From Musicola paradisiaca NCPPB 2511 (GTDB taxonomy: Bacteria; Pseudomonadota; Gammaproteobacteria; Enterobacterales; Enterobacteriaceae), in the NCBI RefSeq assembly GCF_000400505.1, contig NZ_CM001857.1, forward strand, positions 717,032-781,031: 64,000 nucleotides of DNA, written 5' to 3'. The notes below the pieces were generated by a model, which was given only the letters and a program-made list of their open reading frames with translations, made no database searches and was not told where the DNA came from. The translations under genes and the position numbers were made by a program. Of this stretch, positions 43,822-52,103 are shown piece by piece (position 1 is the stretch's first letter; every line of letters starts with the position of its first letter).

Positions 43822-43849
43822 AAGGGAGGCCGTTGAGCCTCCCTTTTTT
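43822..43849 (+). terminator. Rho-independent terminator after acnB
   Basis: GGGAGGC (43824-43830) and GCCTCCC (43837-43843) form the stem, followed by six Ts. It lies between the restored acnB stop and yacL. Confidence 0.88.
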
Positions 43850-43904
43850 ACGGCCGGCAAACAGTGCCGGCATTCAGCGTGGATGCAGCAACAGGAGTCA
43901 CGCC

Positions 43905-44267
43905 ATGGACTATGAATTTTTGCGCGATGTGACCGGACAGGTCATAGTACGAATGTCGATGGGACATGAAGCTGTAGGTCACTGGTTGAATGAAGAAGTG
44001 AAGGGGCAGGAAGCTGTGCTGGACGAGATCGAGGCCGCGGTGCGTGATCTCGCGGGCAGCGAACGTCAGTGGGAGCGCCACGGGCATGAATACACGCTAT
44101 TGCTGGACAGCGAGGAAGTCATGGTGCGCGCCAATCAACTGGATTTTTCCATGGATGAAATGGAAGAAGGTATGAGCTACTACGACGAGGAAAGCCTATC
44201 GCTGTGCGGTCTGGACGATTTTCTCGATCTGTTGGTCAAGTACCGGGAATTTGTGCAGAAACCCTGA
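43905..44267 (+). CDS. yacL: YacL, UPF0231 family protein
   Basis: A 120-residue protein (E. coli 120). [27 protein letters not shown] and [23 protein letters not shown] are nearly unchanged from E. coli. It is small and acidic, and its function is not established. The ATG at 43905 matches the family start; the open frame upstream overlaps the acnB terminator and is not conserved. It is the last gene of the conserved chromosomal backbone before the catabolic region. Confidence 0.93.
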   Translation: MDYEFLRDVTGQVIVRMSMGHEAVGHWLNEEVKGQEAVLDEIEAAVRDLAGSERQWERHGHEYTLLLDSEEVMVRANQLDFSMDEMEEGMSYYDEESLSLCGLDDFLDLLVKYREFVQKP

Positions 44268-44357
44268 TTTAACTCGGCGCTCCTGCGTTGTGTGGTCGCG
44301 TGATATCAGCGCCTCCCTGCGCTGAGTCTCGCTTTTGTATCCCGATGGTCGGGTGGT

Positions 44358-45041
44358 TTACAGCGAAGCACCGCCGCAAATCACCAATTGCTGGCCGGTA
44401 ATGGCCGCGGCGGATGGCGACAGCAGATAAGCCACCAGATCCGCCACTTCCTGCGGTTGAATAAAGCGTCCGATCGGCGGCATTTTCGGCGGCGAACTTT
44501 GACGTCCCGGCTGATTCAGCATTGGCGTTTCCGTCGCGCCGGGCGCCACGAGATTCACGGTGATGCCGCGCGGCGCCAGTTCGGCCGCCCAGCTGCGCAC
44601 CATACCGATCATGGCGGATTTCGTCGCGACGTATTGGCTGCGTCCGGCGGCGCCGCTGGATGTCCGGCTGCCTAATAAAATGATGCGTCCGCCCTGCGGT
44701 AATTTATCCACCAGGCGATCCGCCAGCACTTCCGCCACCTGAATATGCAGGCGCCACAGTTGTTCGCTGTCGCCGTAACTCAGCTTTCCCAACGGCGCCG
44801 CCTTCATGATACCCGCTGCATGGATGACTGCATCGACGGCGGGCAGGCTATCCAGCAAGGTGGTCAACGCCGGAATATCGGTCACGTCCAGCGCATGGTG
44901 CTCGAACGCGGCATGGGTGTGCGGCCCACGCTGGCGGGACAGCCCGACGACCTGCCAGCCTGCCTGCAACAGGGTATCGGCGATGGCCGCGCCGATACCG
45001 GAACTGCTGCCGGTGATCAGCACACGTTTCTGATGGCTCAT
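44358..45041 (-). CDS. Short-chain dehydrogenase/reductase
   Basis: A 227-residue classical SDR. The NAD(P)-binding loop is TGSSSGIGAAIA near residue 10, followed by a Ser at LLGSRTSS and the catalytic SQYVATK (Tyr-x3-Lys near 150). The C-terminus has the VAPGATETPM segment. The Arg after the second beta strand (LSRQRG) hints at NADP preference. Its ATG overlaps the YhcH-type gene stop by four bases (ATGA), so the two are co-translated. The substrate is unknown; the neighbours suggest a keto-sugar acid. Confidence 0.85.
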   Translation of the reverse strand: MSHQKRVLITGSSSGIGAAIADTLLQAGWQVVGLSRQRGPHTHAAFEHHALDVTDIPALTTLLDSLPAVDAVIHAAGIMKAAPLGKLSYGDSEQLWRLHIQVAEVLADRLVDKLPQGGRIILLGSRTSSGAAGRSQYVATKSAMIGMVRSWAAELAPRGITVNLVAPGATETPMLNQPGRQSSPPKMPPIGRFIQPQEVADLVAYLLSPSAAAITGQQLVICGGASL

Positions 45042-45523
45042 GACGCCGGGTTCCTTTCCTGTTCCAGCAGGGCTACCGGCACCTTGAACACCGCTTTCTT
45101 GACCGGCGCAGGCACATCGTCGATGGCACACAATGCTTGATGCGGTTCACCGGGGTAGAAGGTCACGAAATCTCCGGCGGAGAGCCGGATGGCATGGGGG
45201 ACGTCCGGTTGATCGAGAATGAACAGATCCGGTTTGCGCTCGGTGGCGGGGCGATCGCCCGCATCCTGCAGGTCATAGCCCATGATTTCTTCGCCGGCCA
45301 GAATCAGCTGGATGTCCAGATAACGGCGATGGAATTCGGTGTGCCGTTCTTTGCGCGGCGCGGTGGATACGGTACCGATGGAGTAAAACCAGTCGGCGCC
45401 TTCCGGCTGGTATTTCCCTTCCGGCAGCGCGTTTAGCGTTTCCAGCGTCATTCCGGAGAGGATGTTCCACAGCGAAGCTGGCAATGTCGCCAGCGACAGA
45501 TGATTCAGATTGCCTGCGATCAT
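45038..45523 (-). CDS. YhcH/NanQ-type (DUF386) sugar-acid anomerase-like protein
   Basis: A 161-residue cupin-like protein of the YhcH/EbgC family. The landmarks are HTEFHRRYLDIQLILAGEE and FVTFYPGEPHQALCAI, with the metal-binding His and Glu residues. E. coli NanQ (YhcH) speeds interconversion of sialic acid forms; relatives serve other sugars. It has an AGGA site before the ATG at 45523 and heads a two-gene unit with the SDR. A role in opening or anomerising a keto-deoxy-sugar acid is an inference from context. Confidence 0.82.
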   Translation of the reverse strand: MIAGNLNHLSLATLPASLWNILSGMTLETLNALPEGKYQPEGADWFYSIGTVSTAPRKERHTEFHRRYLDIQLILAGEEIMGYDLQDAGDRPATERKPDLFILDQPDVPHAIRLSAGDFVTFYPGEPHQALCAIDDVPAPVKKAVFKVPVALLEQERNPAS

Positions 45524-45871
45524 GGTGTGTTCCTGTTGTTGGAAAGTGGTTCTGTATTGAATGTGTTCTACCTGAGAGCGTTGGGGTGCTGACGATAAGG
45601 TAGATTCTCCCATGCTTCCCCTGAGACGCGGGTTTGCACGTTGATATGCGCTTTTATGTCCCCGGCTGCAGGCGCCATCACGCGATGACTCATTTTTATC
45701 CATGTGCCGGTTCGCGGCAGGTGGGGCGGGATGGGTGAACCTCATCCTTGAGGTTCGTGCCGGCGAGCCAGCAAGTCGACATTGCTGATGACGGACTCAC
45801 TGGCTAACACCTGTTTGCAATGCACATCATGCAGGTTGATCAATCACCACCCTCCTGCTCTGCAAGGCGCG
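45524..45871. other. Intergenic region between BNR and YhcH-type genes
   Basis: About 350 bases between two minus-strand genes, with no credible gene. It contains an inverted repeat GAACCTCA-TCCT-TGAGGTTC at 45737-45756 and the motif TTGATCAATCA at about 45835. That motif resembles the AATCAAT repeats in the divergent control region at 50632-50790 and may be a further regulator site. Confidence 0.5.
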
Positions 45872-47053
45872 TTAACCTTTTACCCACGCTTCGCTGACGC
45901 AAACGTATTTGATTGCCTGGCGGAAGTAGGTGAAGGCCATGTGCAGTTTGTCATCCGGCCCCTGCTTGATGCTGGGGTAGGAGAACTCGCGGTTCAGCTT
46001 CTCTGTCGAGTTATTGGTCATGCAGTAGCCATCGCCAATTTCGACGTTACGCTGCCACGGCCAGCTACGGCCGCCGTCTTCAGAAATGGCGACGGTCATC
46101 GGCGCACGCGGCGCGCCCCAGAAGGCGCTACGCTCGCTGGTGATTTCCGGCATGACTGCATTCTGGCCCTCATCCTCTTCATCTTCGATTTCGTCATACA
46201 GCGAAACCCGACGTTCGGTGGCGCCGTCAGCATTCATGTGGTTGAACACCAGCGCCAGATGGCCATTGCGCAGCGTCGTGACCTGAATCGACGAGTTATT
46301 GTTAGGCAGATCGGTCGCGACCGGATCGGACCAGCTTTCCCCGCCGTCGGTGGAGCGGCTCAGGTAGATGGCGTCGGCCCAACGGCTGCGGTAGAGCGCC
46401 AGCAGAGTGCCGTCCTGCAACAGCGTGATGTTCATGTGCACGCAGCCGGTGCTGTTCGGCACAACGGATTCCCGCCAGGTTTTGCCCTGATCGCTGGAGA
46501 TTTTCACCGCACTGATATCATCGTTGCCGACCCATTTTTCGCCCGGGCGAGTACGGCAGTAAAACACCGGCAGTAACCAGTTGCCGTTGGGCAACACGGT
46601 GATCGGCTGGCGGATAAAGGTTCCAGGCTGTTCCAGCAGCACGCCGATGTCGCCCCAGGTGTGGCCCAGATCGGTGGACTGGCGATAGCGCACGATGGCG
46701 GTATCCTGGTTCCCTGATTTCTGGGCGGTATACAGCAGCCACAGCACGCCGTCCGGCGCGAGGAACAGCACCGGGTTTTGCTCGGAACGGGTCGGATCCT
46801 CGGAGAGTTTTTCCGCCGGCGTCCATTGCTGGCTGCCTTGCGGCAGCCGTGACATATAGATGGAAATATCCGCCACCCCTTCCTGGGTGCCGCCGAACCA
46901 AACGCACAGCAAGTCGCCGTTCGGCAGATGGAGCAGGTTGGCGGCATGGTTCTGCGGGCATTCCGAAGGAATATAGGCCTCGATCCGCTGATTGTCGCCT
47001 TCTGCCTGGTGCACAATACCGCTGCGTTCAACGGTAACGGTTTCAGTTGTCAT
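45872..47053 (-). CDS. Cytoplasmic BNR/sialidase-like beta-propeller protein
   Basis: A 393-residue BNR_2-type beta-propeller with four Asp-boxes: STDLGHTW (126-133), SSDQGKTW (186-193), STDGGESW (234-241) and SEDGGRSW (324-331). It has no signal peptide, so it should act inside the cell. The N-terminal NHAANLLHLPNGDLLCVWFGG replaces the FRIP arginine motif of true sialidases, so sialic acid is unlikely to be its substrate. An acidic loop lies at residues 287-298. It starts six bases after the symporter stop, so the imported compound is probably its substrate. It may be a glycosidase or lyase for a keto-deoxy-sugar acid glycoside. Confidence 0.8.
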   Translation of the reverse strand: MTTETVTVERSGIVHQAEGDNQRIEAYIPSECPQNHAANLLHLPNGDLLCVWFGGTQEGVADISIYMSRLPQGSQQWTPAEKLSEDPTRSEQNPVLFLAPDGVLWLLYTAQKSGNQDTAIVRYRQSTDLGHTWGDIGVLLEQPGTFIRQPITVLPNGNWLLPVFYCRTRPGEKWVGNDDISAVKISSDQGKTWRESVVPNSTGCVHMNITLLQDGTLLALYRSRWADAIYLSRSTDGGESWSDPVATDLPNNNSSIQVTTLRNGHLALVFNHMNADGATERRVSLYDEIEDEEDEGQNAVMPEITSERSAFWGAPRAPMTVAISEDGGRSWPWQRNVEIGDGYCMTNNSTEKLNREFSYPSIKQGPDDKLHMAFTYFRQAIKYVCVSEAWVKG

Positions 47054-47059
47054 CTCTGT

Positions 47060-48475
47060 TTATACTCCTGAGTTTTCAACGGGCTGCTTGGCCTGTTCTT
47101 TCGCTTTTTTGTTGGGGATCAGACGATCCAGCACCATCACGATTGCCGGGGTCAGCAAGGCAACGTACATGTTGTCGATGCCGAACGGGTTGCCCATCAC
47201 ATACCAGACGGAGGTTGCGACGCAGGACAGAATCAGACCGGCGTTAACCCCGCGGGAGCTGCTGAAGAACGGCAGATAGAAGGCGACCATCGCCACGACG
47301 GAAATCGACAGACGGATGGCGCGGGTGAAGAAGGAGAGCTTCAACACTTCCGGCACCAGCAGTACGAATACCAGCGGCAGGAAACCGATGATCAGCGAGA
47401 ACACGCGGGTCATCTTGAACTCTTTTTCCTGCGTCGGTTTGAAATAAGGGACATAGAAGTCTTTCACGATCAGCGAGGCGATCGCCAATGCCACGGTACT
47501 GACGCTGATGAAAATAGACGCTACCAGCGAGGTGGTCACTACGCCGGCCAGCCACGGGTTCATATCCTGCAGGAAGATGGGCAACGCATACAGGCTCTTG
47601 ATTTCCGGGTGGACGAATTTGGCGGCCACACCGATGATCGCAATCGCCAGCGCGATCGGCATACAGAACAAGAAGGCGATCCAGGTGGCGCGTTTAGCGG
47701 ATTTTTCATCCTTGGTAGACGCAATGGCCTGGATGACGAACTGGGTACAGAAGATGGAGCCGATGGTGCCGATCAGCCATGCGCCGATGGTGCTGGCGCC
47801 GATGTTGCCATCCCAGGTCCAGTAGAATTCCGGCATCTTCTCGACCATCGGCGTGATGCCGCCGGTCATTTTCAGCGCAACATACAGAATGATCATCACG
47901 CCGACATATTTCAGGCCGCTGTGGATCAGCGTGACGTAGGCGACGCCTTTGATGCCGCCAAAGTAGAAATAGAAGGTACTGACGATGGCGGTGATCAGCG
48001 CCGCCACCGGCAGGTTCACTTTCAGTACGGTGGAGATCGCCGCCGCGCCGCTGACGTAGTTACCCACGTTTACCAGCAGCAGTGCGTAGATCATGATGAT
48101 CGAGATAATGTTTTTGGTGGTGTTGCCGTAACGTTCGGCGATCGCGCCGGAGATGGTGATCTTCCCGGTGTTGTAGATCTTTTTCACCAGCACGATGCCG
48201 AACAGCAGGAAGCCGATGGCGGCGCCGATGACCGACCAGGATGCCGCGATACCGCTTTCAAACGCTGCCTGCGAGGTGCCGACGGTGGATTTGGCGCCGA
48301 TGAATTCGGTCATCAGCAGGATACCGACGATAAACGCCGGCAGCGAACGGGAGCCTTCCATAAATTCCGAGTTGGAGCGGCTGCGTAGCCGCAGCGTCAG
48401 CAAGGAGGTAAAGGCAATATAGAGCACAATTATCCCAACGATGATAAGTGTGTCTGTCAGATCAAAATGGTTCAT
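47060..48475 (-). CDS. Sodium:solute symporter (SSS family)
   Basis: A 471-residue SSS-family transporter with 12-13 hydrophobic segments. The N-terminal MEGSRSLPAFIVGILLMTEFIGAKSTVGTSQ and the ITISGAIAERYG segment are typical. SSS members import sugars, sialic acid, pantothenate and other acids with Na+. It is the only transporter in the sugar-acid locus, located between the aldolase and BNR genes, so it very likely brings in their substrate. Confidence 0.9.
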   Translation of the reverse strand: MNHFDLTDTLIIVGIIVLYIAFTSLLTLRLRSRSNSEFMEGSRSLPAFIVGILLMTEFIGAKSTVGTSQAAFESGIAASWSVIGAAIGFLLFGIVLVKKIYNTGKITISGAIAERYGNTTKNIISIIMIYALLLVNVGNYVSGAAAISTVLKVNLPVAALITAIVSTFYFYFGGIKGVAYVTLIHSGLKYVGVMIILYVALKMTGGITPMVEKMPEFYWTWDGNIGASTIGAWLIGTIGSIFCTQFVIQAIASTKDEKSAKRATWIAFLFCMPIALAIAIIGVAAKFVHPEIKSLYALPIFLQDMNPWLAGVVTTSLVASIFISVSTVALAIASLIVKDFYVPYFKPTQEKEFKMTRVFSLIIGFLPLVFVLLVPEVLKLSFFTRAIRLSISVVAMVAFYLPFFSSSRGVNAGLILSCVATSVWYVMGNPFGIDNMYVALLTPAIVMVLDRLIPNKKAKEQAKQPVENSGV

Positions 48476-48531
48476 GGGTTTCGATCCTGTAGGGTAAAGG
48501 TAATGGTGTTTTATGTGACGAGCGCGTGTCG

Positions 48532-49416
48532 TCAGTCAGTAAAGGGTTGCGTTAGCGAACGAATGGCCTCTTCGTCCTGCGCTGAGAACTGAATCGGGTA
48601 GCGGCTGACGCCGACATCCTGCCCCATCAGTACCAGTGCCTTTTTCACGACCGCAGGAGAAAACGCGATCGCGTACAGCGTTTTGCGCAGCTCGCTGACC
48701 TGCTCCTGCGCCTGGCGCGAGCCTTCGACGTCGCCGGCATGGAAACGGTGCCAGATCTGGCTGATGGCTTGCGGCGCCACGTTGGCCAGGCCGGAGATAC
48801 AGGCGGAGCAGCCATCGACGAAGCCTTGATGGATCAGCGAGTCGGGGCCGTTCAACACGTCAAAATTCGGGATACCTTTGGCCGCCTGCAGGAAACCGCT
48901 CAGGCTTTCATAACTGCCTGCGCTGTCCTTGATGCCGATGATGTTGGGGTGATCCGCCAGGATGCGCACCGTTTCCGGTTGCAGGGTATTACCGGTACGC
49001 GCCGGAATGTTGTACATGAACACCGGCACCGGCAGCGCATCCGCCACTTCACGGTAATGGGCGATCAGCTCGCTCTGTTTCAGCGGCACGAAGTAGGGGG
49101 TGATCACGGAAACCGCATCGACGCCGAGTGCGGCAATGCGTTTGCCCAGCTTGATGGTTTCACGGGTGGAGATTTCGCCGACGTGCGCGACGACCGGTAC
49201 GCGGCCGGCCGCTTCATCCACGCAGGTTTCCGTGACGGCGACTTTTTCGTCGGCATTGAGCACGAAAAACTCACCGTTGGTGCCGTTGCAGAAAATACCA
49301 TTGCCGTAGCGCATCTGGCGTTGTACCTGCTGGCGCATGGCGGCGGGATGGAATTCCCCCTGATGGTCAAAGGGCGTGACGATAGCCGTCAGAACGCCTT
49401 TAATTGGCTTACTCAT
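48532..49416 (-). CDS. DapA-family pyruvate aldolase/lyase
   Basis: A 294-residue class I aldolase of the DHDPS/NanA superfamily. GTNGEF (45-50), the catalytic Tyr of YNIPARTG (Tyr135) and the Schiff-base Lys of GIKDSAG (Lys163) are present. Arg140 corresponds to DapA Arg138, which binds the carboxylate of aspartate semialdehyde; NanA lacks it. This points to a partner aldehyde that is itself a short acid. It is unlikely to be the lysine gene, as it lies in a catabolic operon. It should split a 2-keto-3-deoxy acid into pyruvate plus an acid aldehyde. Confidence 0.88.
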   Translation of the reverse strand: MSKPIKGVLTAIVTPFDHQGEFHPAAMRQQVQRQMRYGNGIFCNGTNGEFFVLNADEKVAVTETCVDEAAGRVPVVAHVGEISTRETIKLGKRIAALGVDAVSVITPYFVPLKQSELIAHYREVADALPVPVFMYNIPARTGNTLQPETVRILADHPNIIGIKDSAGSYESLSGFLQAAKGIPNFDVLNGPDSLIHQGFVDGCSACISGLANVAPQAISQIWHRFHAGDVEGSRQAQEQVSELRKTLYAIAFSPAVVKKALVLMGQDVGVSRYPIQFSAQDEEAIRSLTQPFTD

Positions 49417-49453
49417 TGTTATTCCTCGTTATTCATCAACCAGAGTGATGTGT

Positions 49454-50590
49454 TCAAAACAAAGTTGAATAGATGGCGTGCACATCTTCGGCACGAACGG
49501 TCGTCGGTACGTTTTTCATCAGGCGCTGCACCTGCAGGGCTGATTCCACCAGATACGGCAGGTGATCCGGGCTGATCCCCAGCTGTTGCAGCGATGAAGG
49601 CAGATTCAGACGTTTGACCAGCGCACCGAAGTAATCCACCAGCGCCTCGGCTTTCTGCGCCGGCTCGAGGCTGGTATCGGCGTTCGGCAACAGGTCGTAG
49701 GCCTGGGCGAATTTTTCCTGCGCCGCGTGCTGAACGAAACGCATGCAGGGCGTCAGCAGGATGGCGTTGGCCACGCCGTGGGGGATGTGGTACTTGCCGC
49801 CCAGCGGGTAGGACATGGCGTGCACCAGGTGCGTGCCGGAGTGGGCGATGGCGGCGCCGCCGTAGTAGGACGCCCACAGCATATTGAGACGCGCTTCCAG
49901 ATTGCCGGGTTCGTTGACCGCAGCGTCGATATTGGCGAACAGTTTCTTCAGGCCGATCAGCGCGTAGTTGTCGCCGACCGGGTTGGAAATGGTGGCGGTG
50001 AAACATTCGATCAGGTGGCACAACGCATCGATACCGGTAGAGGCCGCGATGTGAGCGGGCATGCTGGTGGTCAGTTCGGGGATCAGCGCCACATAGTCCG
50101 GCAGCATCACCGGCGTAATGATCCCGACTTTGGTTTCTTTTTCCGGAATGGCAAGAATGGCGTTCGGTGTGGCTTCAGAGCCGGTACCGGCTGTGGTGGG
50201 GATCATCAGCGACGCGGTGCGGCGCGTCGGTTTGGTGCCCGCCAGCAGGCTTTCCAATGTGATGGCGTCATCGCCGGCGCACAACAGCGACAGCAGTTTG
50301 GCGACGTCCAGTACGCTGCCGCCGCCGATGCCGACCACGAAGTCCGGCACTGAGGACGGCAGATTTTGCAGCACCGCCGCAACATCATGCTGGCTGGGTT
50401 CAGCGGGCACATTATCAATCACCGACAGCTGTGCAACGCCGGCCGCCAGCTGTTCCTTCAGCGCCTGAACGCCGGGCAGCCCGACAATATTCCGATCTGT
50501 GACCAGTAAGACATGCTGTTTGCCGCGCAGCAGATAGGTGATGTCCTGGAGTGCCTGATAACCACTGATAATGGTGCTGTTGATATTCAT
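49454..50590 (-). CDS. Iron-containing alcohol dehydrogenase
   Basis: A 378-residue group III (Fe-ADH) protein. The NAD loop GIGGGSVLDVAK lies near residue 90, PTTAGTGSEATPNAI near 133, and the metal-binding TGIDALCHLIECF (Asp and His near 188-192) with the later HAMSYPLGG and HIPHGVANAI. Relatives reduce succinate semialdehyde to 4-hydroxybutyrate, a comparable C4 acid aldehyde. The ATG at 50590 has AAGG at the right distance; another ATG is six bases upstream. It is the first gene of the minus-strand operon, divergent from the kinase. Confidence 0.88.
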   Translation of the reverse strand: MNINSTIISGYQALQDITYLLRGKQHVLLVTDRNIVGLPGVQALKEQLAAGVAQLSVIDNVPAEPSQHDVAAVLQNLPSSVPDFVVGIGGGSVLDVAKLLSLLCAGDDAITLESLLAGTKPTRRTASLMIPTTAGTGSEATPNAILAIPEKETKVGIITPVMLPDYVALIPELTTSMPAHIAASTGIDALCHLIECFTATISNPVGDNYALIGLKKLFANIDAAVNEPGNLEARLNMLWASYYGGAAIAHSGTHLVHAMSYPLGGKYHIPHGVANAILLTPCMRFVQHAAQEKFAQAYDLLPNADTSLEPAQKAEALVDYFGALVKRLNLPSSLQQLGISPDHLPYLVESALQVQRLMKNVPTTVRAEDVHAIYSTLF

Positions 50591-50631
50591 ACTCATACCT
50601 TGTTCTGATCCGCTGTGATTCCCGCCTGATT

Positions 50632-50651
50632 TGATTGATTTTTTTCAATCA
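50632..50651. promoter_or_regulatory. Inverted repeat upstream of the Fe-ADH gene
   Basis: TGATTGA (50632-50638) and TCAATCA (50645-50651) flank six Ts. The half-site AATCA recurs three more times near the divergent promoter. A candidate operator for the DeoR-type regulator encoded at 53125. Confidence 0.5.
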
Positions 50652-50730
50652 TGATTCTTTTCTGTGACCGAAAAAAATCGGAAGGCCTACATTCTGCTGC
50701 TAATTTATAGAAGAAATTGGTTTTGAATAA

Positions 50731-50746
50731 TTTGATATTGCTCACA
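50731..50746. promoter_or_regulatory. Putative CRP site in the divergent region
   Basis: TTTGATATTGCTCACA matches the CRP core TGTGA-N6-TCACA at 9 of 10 bases. Its centre (50738.5) lies about 41 bases upstream of the start expected from the TATAAT at 50767-50772, the spacing of a class II CRP-activated promoter. Confidence 0.6.
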
Positions 50747-50790
50747 TATAATCAATTGTGATTCAATATAATCATTGTCAGGTAATCAAT
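50747..50790 (+). promoter_or_regulatory. Kinase-gene promoter elements and AATCAAT/AATCATT repeats
   Basis: Two TATAAT hexamers lie at 50747-50752 and 50767-50772. The first has a -35 TTGAAT at 50723-50728 (18-base spacing); the second has no -35 but sits correctly for CRP activation. AATCAAT (50750), AATCATT (50770) and AATCAAT (50784) overlap both, fitting repression by the DeoR-type regulator. Confidence 0.55.
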
Positions 50791-50807
50791 CAAAACGGGG
50801 CAGTGGT

Positions 50808-52103
50808 ATGCCGAACAGGCAGGAAGATATCCGTGTGCTGGTTGTGGCTGACGACTTTACCGGTGCAAACGACGCCGGCGTAGGGCTGGCGCTTTACGGC
50901 GCTCAGGTCAATGTGCTGTTTGACGCCGCGAGGATCGGTGCCGTTTCATCGGGCGACGCCATCGTCATCAATACCGACAGCCGTGCGCTTGACGCCGCAG
51001 TCGCGGGAGAGCGCACCGCGCAATCGGTGCGGGGCTGGCGGGAGCATGGCGTCGAAGGCTGGATGGTCAAAAAGGTGGATTCCACGTTACGCGGCAATCC
51101 CGGCGCGGAGACCGAAGCGGCGCTGCATGCCGCCGGTGTGTCGCTGGCGCTGGTGGCGCCGGCCGCGCCGTCACTAGGCCGCGTGACCCGCGGCGGTAAT
51201 GTGTGGGTGCACGACCGTCTGTTGACGGATACGGAGTTCGCCAGCGATCCGAAAACGCCGGTGCGCTCTTCTTCCGTCGGTGAACGGTTGGCGGAACAGA
51301 CCGCATTGCGGCAGGCGCGGGTTTCATTGAGCGAGCTTCGTCAAAATGGACTGGCGGCACGTCTACAACGGTTGAGCGATCAGGGCGTGCGGCTGGTGGT
51401 GCTGGATGCGGAAAATCAGCAAGATCTCGACCTGATCGTGCAGGCCGCCGGGCAGCTGGCTGCAAAGCCGTTGTTGGTGGGATCCGCCGGGTTGAGCGAT
51501 GCGCTGGCCCGTCATCTGTATCGGCGCGTAGGTAACGCCTCGCGTGCGTTGCTGGCGGTGATTGGTTCTATGAGCGAAATCGCTCAAAAACAAATTCAAA
51601 TGGCCTGTCGGCGGCCGGATGTGGCGCTGGTGGATATCGATATCGACGCGCTGCTGGCGGTGTCGTACCCGGCTGCGCTGGCGCGCTGGTGCGAACAAGC
51701 GGCGGCCACGCTGGCGTCCGGGCACCATTGCCTGATTCGTACCTGCCTGGACGATAGCCAGCGTTTCGAGATCGACGGTTTGTGCCAGCGTCATGGTATG
51801 GCGCGTCAGCAACTGGGCGATACCATCAGCCAGCGGCTGGGGGAACTGACTCGCCAGATTGTTGGTCGCCAGCAACCGGGCGGTCTCTATTTATCCGGCG
51901 GCGATATCGCGATTGCCGTCGCCAATGCTTTGCAGGCCAACGGTTTTCATATCAAAGGGCAAATCGCTTCCTGCGTACCCTGGGGGCGGTTTCTGGACAG
52001 TGTTGTCGGTGATATCCCCGTAATGACCAAAGCAGGCGGTTTTGGTGACGAGGCTACCCTGCTGGACGTTTTACGTTTTATTGAGGAGAAGGTGAGTGAG
52101 TAA
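50808..52103 (+). CDS. dtnK: Four-carbon acid sugar kinase (DUF1537), probable D-threonate kinase
   Basis: A 431-residue DUF1537 kinase. The N-terminal substrate domain starts [22 protein letters not shown]; the C-terminal nucleotide domain has [19 protein letters not shown] and [18 protein letters not shown]. Family members phosphorylate D-threonate, L-threonate or D-erythronate at O4. Pairing with a PdxA2 homologue, which overlaps it by eight bases, is the known signature of D-threonate use (DtnK/PdxA2). The ATG at 50808 is the first in frame with a G-rich ribosome site. The gene symbol is assigned by context. Confidence 0.87.
   Translation: MPNRQEDIRVLVVADDFTGANDAGVGLALYGAQVNVLFDAARIGAVSSGDAIVINTDSRALDAAVAGERTAQSVRGWREHGVEGWMVKKVDSTLRGNPGAETEAALHAAGVSLALVAPAAPSLGRVTRGGNVWVHDRLLTDTEFASDPKTPVRSSSVGERLAEQTALRQARVSLSELRQNGLAARLQRLSDQGVRLVVLDAENQQDLDLIVQAAGQLAAKPLLVGSAGLSDALARHLYRRVGNASRALLAVIGSMSEIAQKQIQMACRRPDVALVDIDIDALLAVSYPAALARWCEQAAATLASGHHCLIRTCLDDSQRFEIDGLCQRHGMARQQLGDTISQRLGELTRQIVGRQQPGGLYLSGGDIAIAVANALQANGFHIKGQIASCVPWGRFLDSVVGDIPVMTKAGGFGDEATLLDVLRFIEEKVSE

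Noticed and set aside
44358-50590. Sialic acid catabolic (nan) locus
   Set aside because: The aldolase, YhcH-type, symporter and BNR genes look nan-like, but NanE, NanK, NagA and NagB are absent. The aldolase has the DapA-type Arg rather than the NanA pattern, and the linked kinase/PdxA2 pair belongs to four-carbon acid use.
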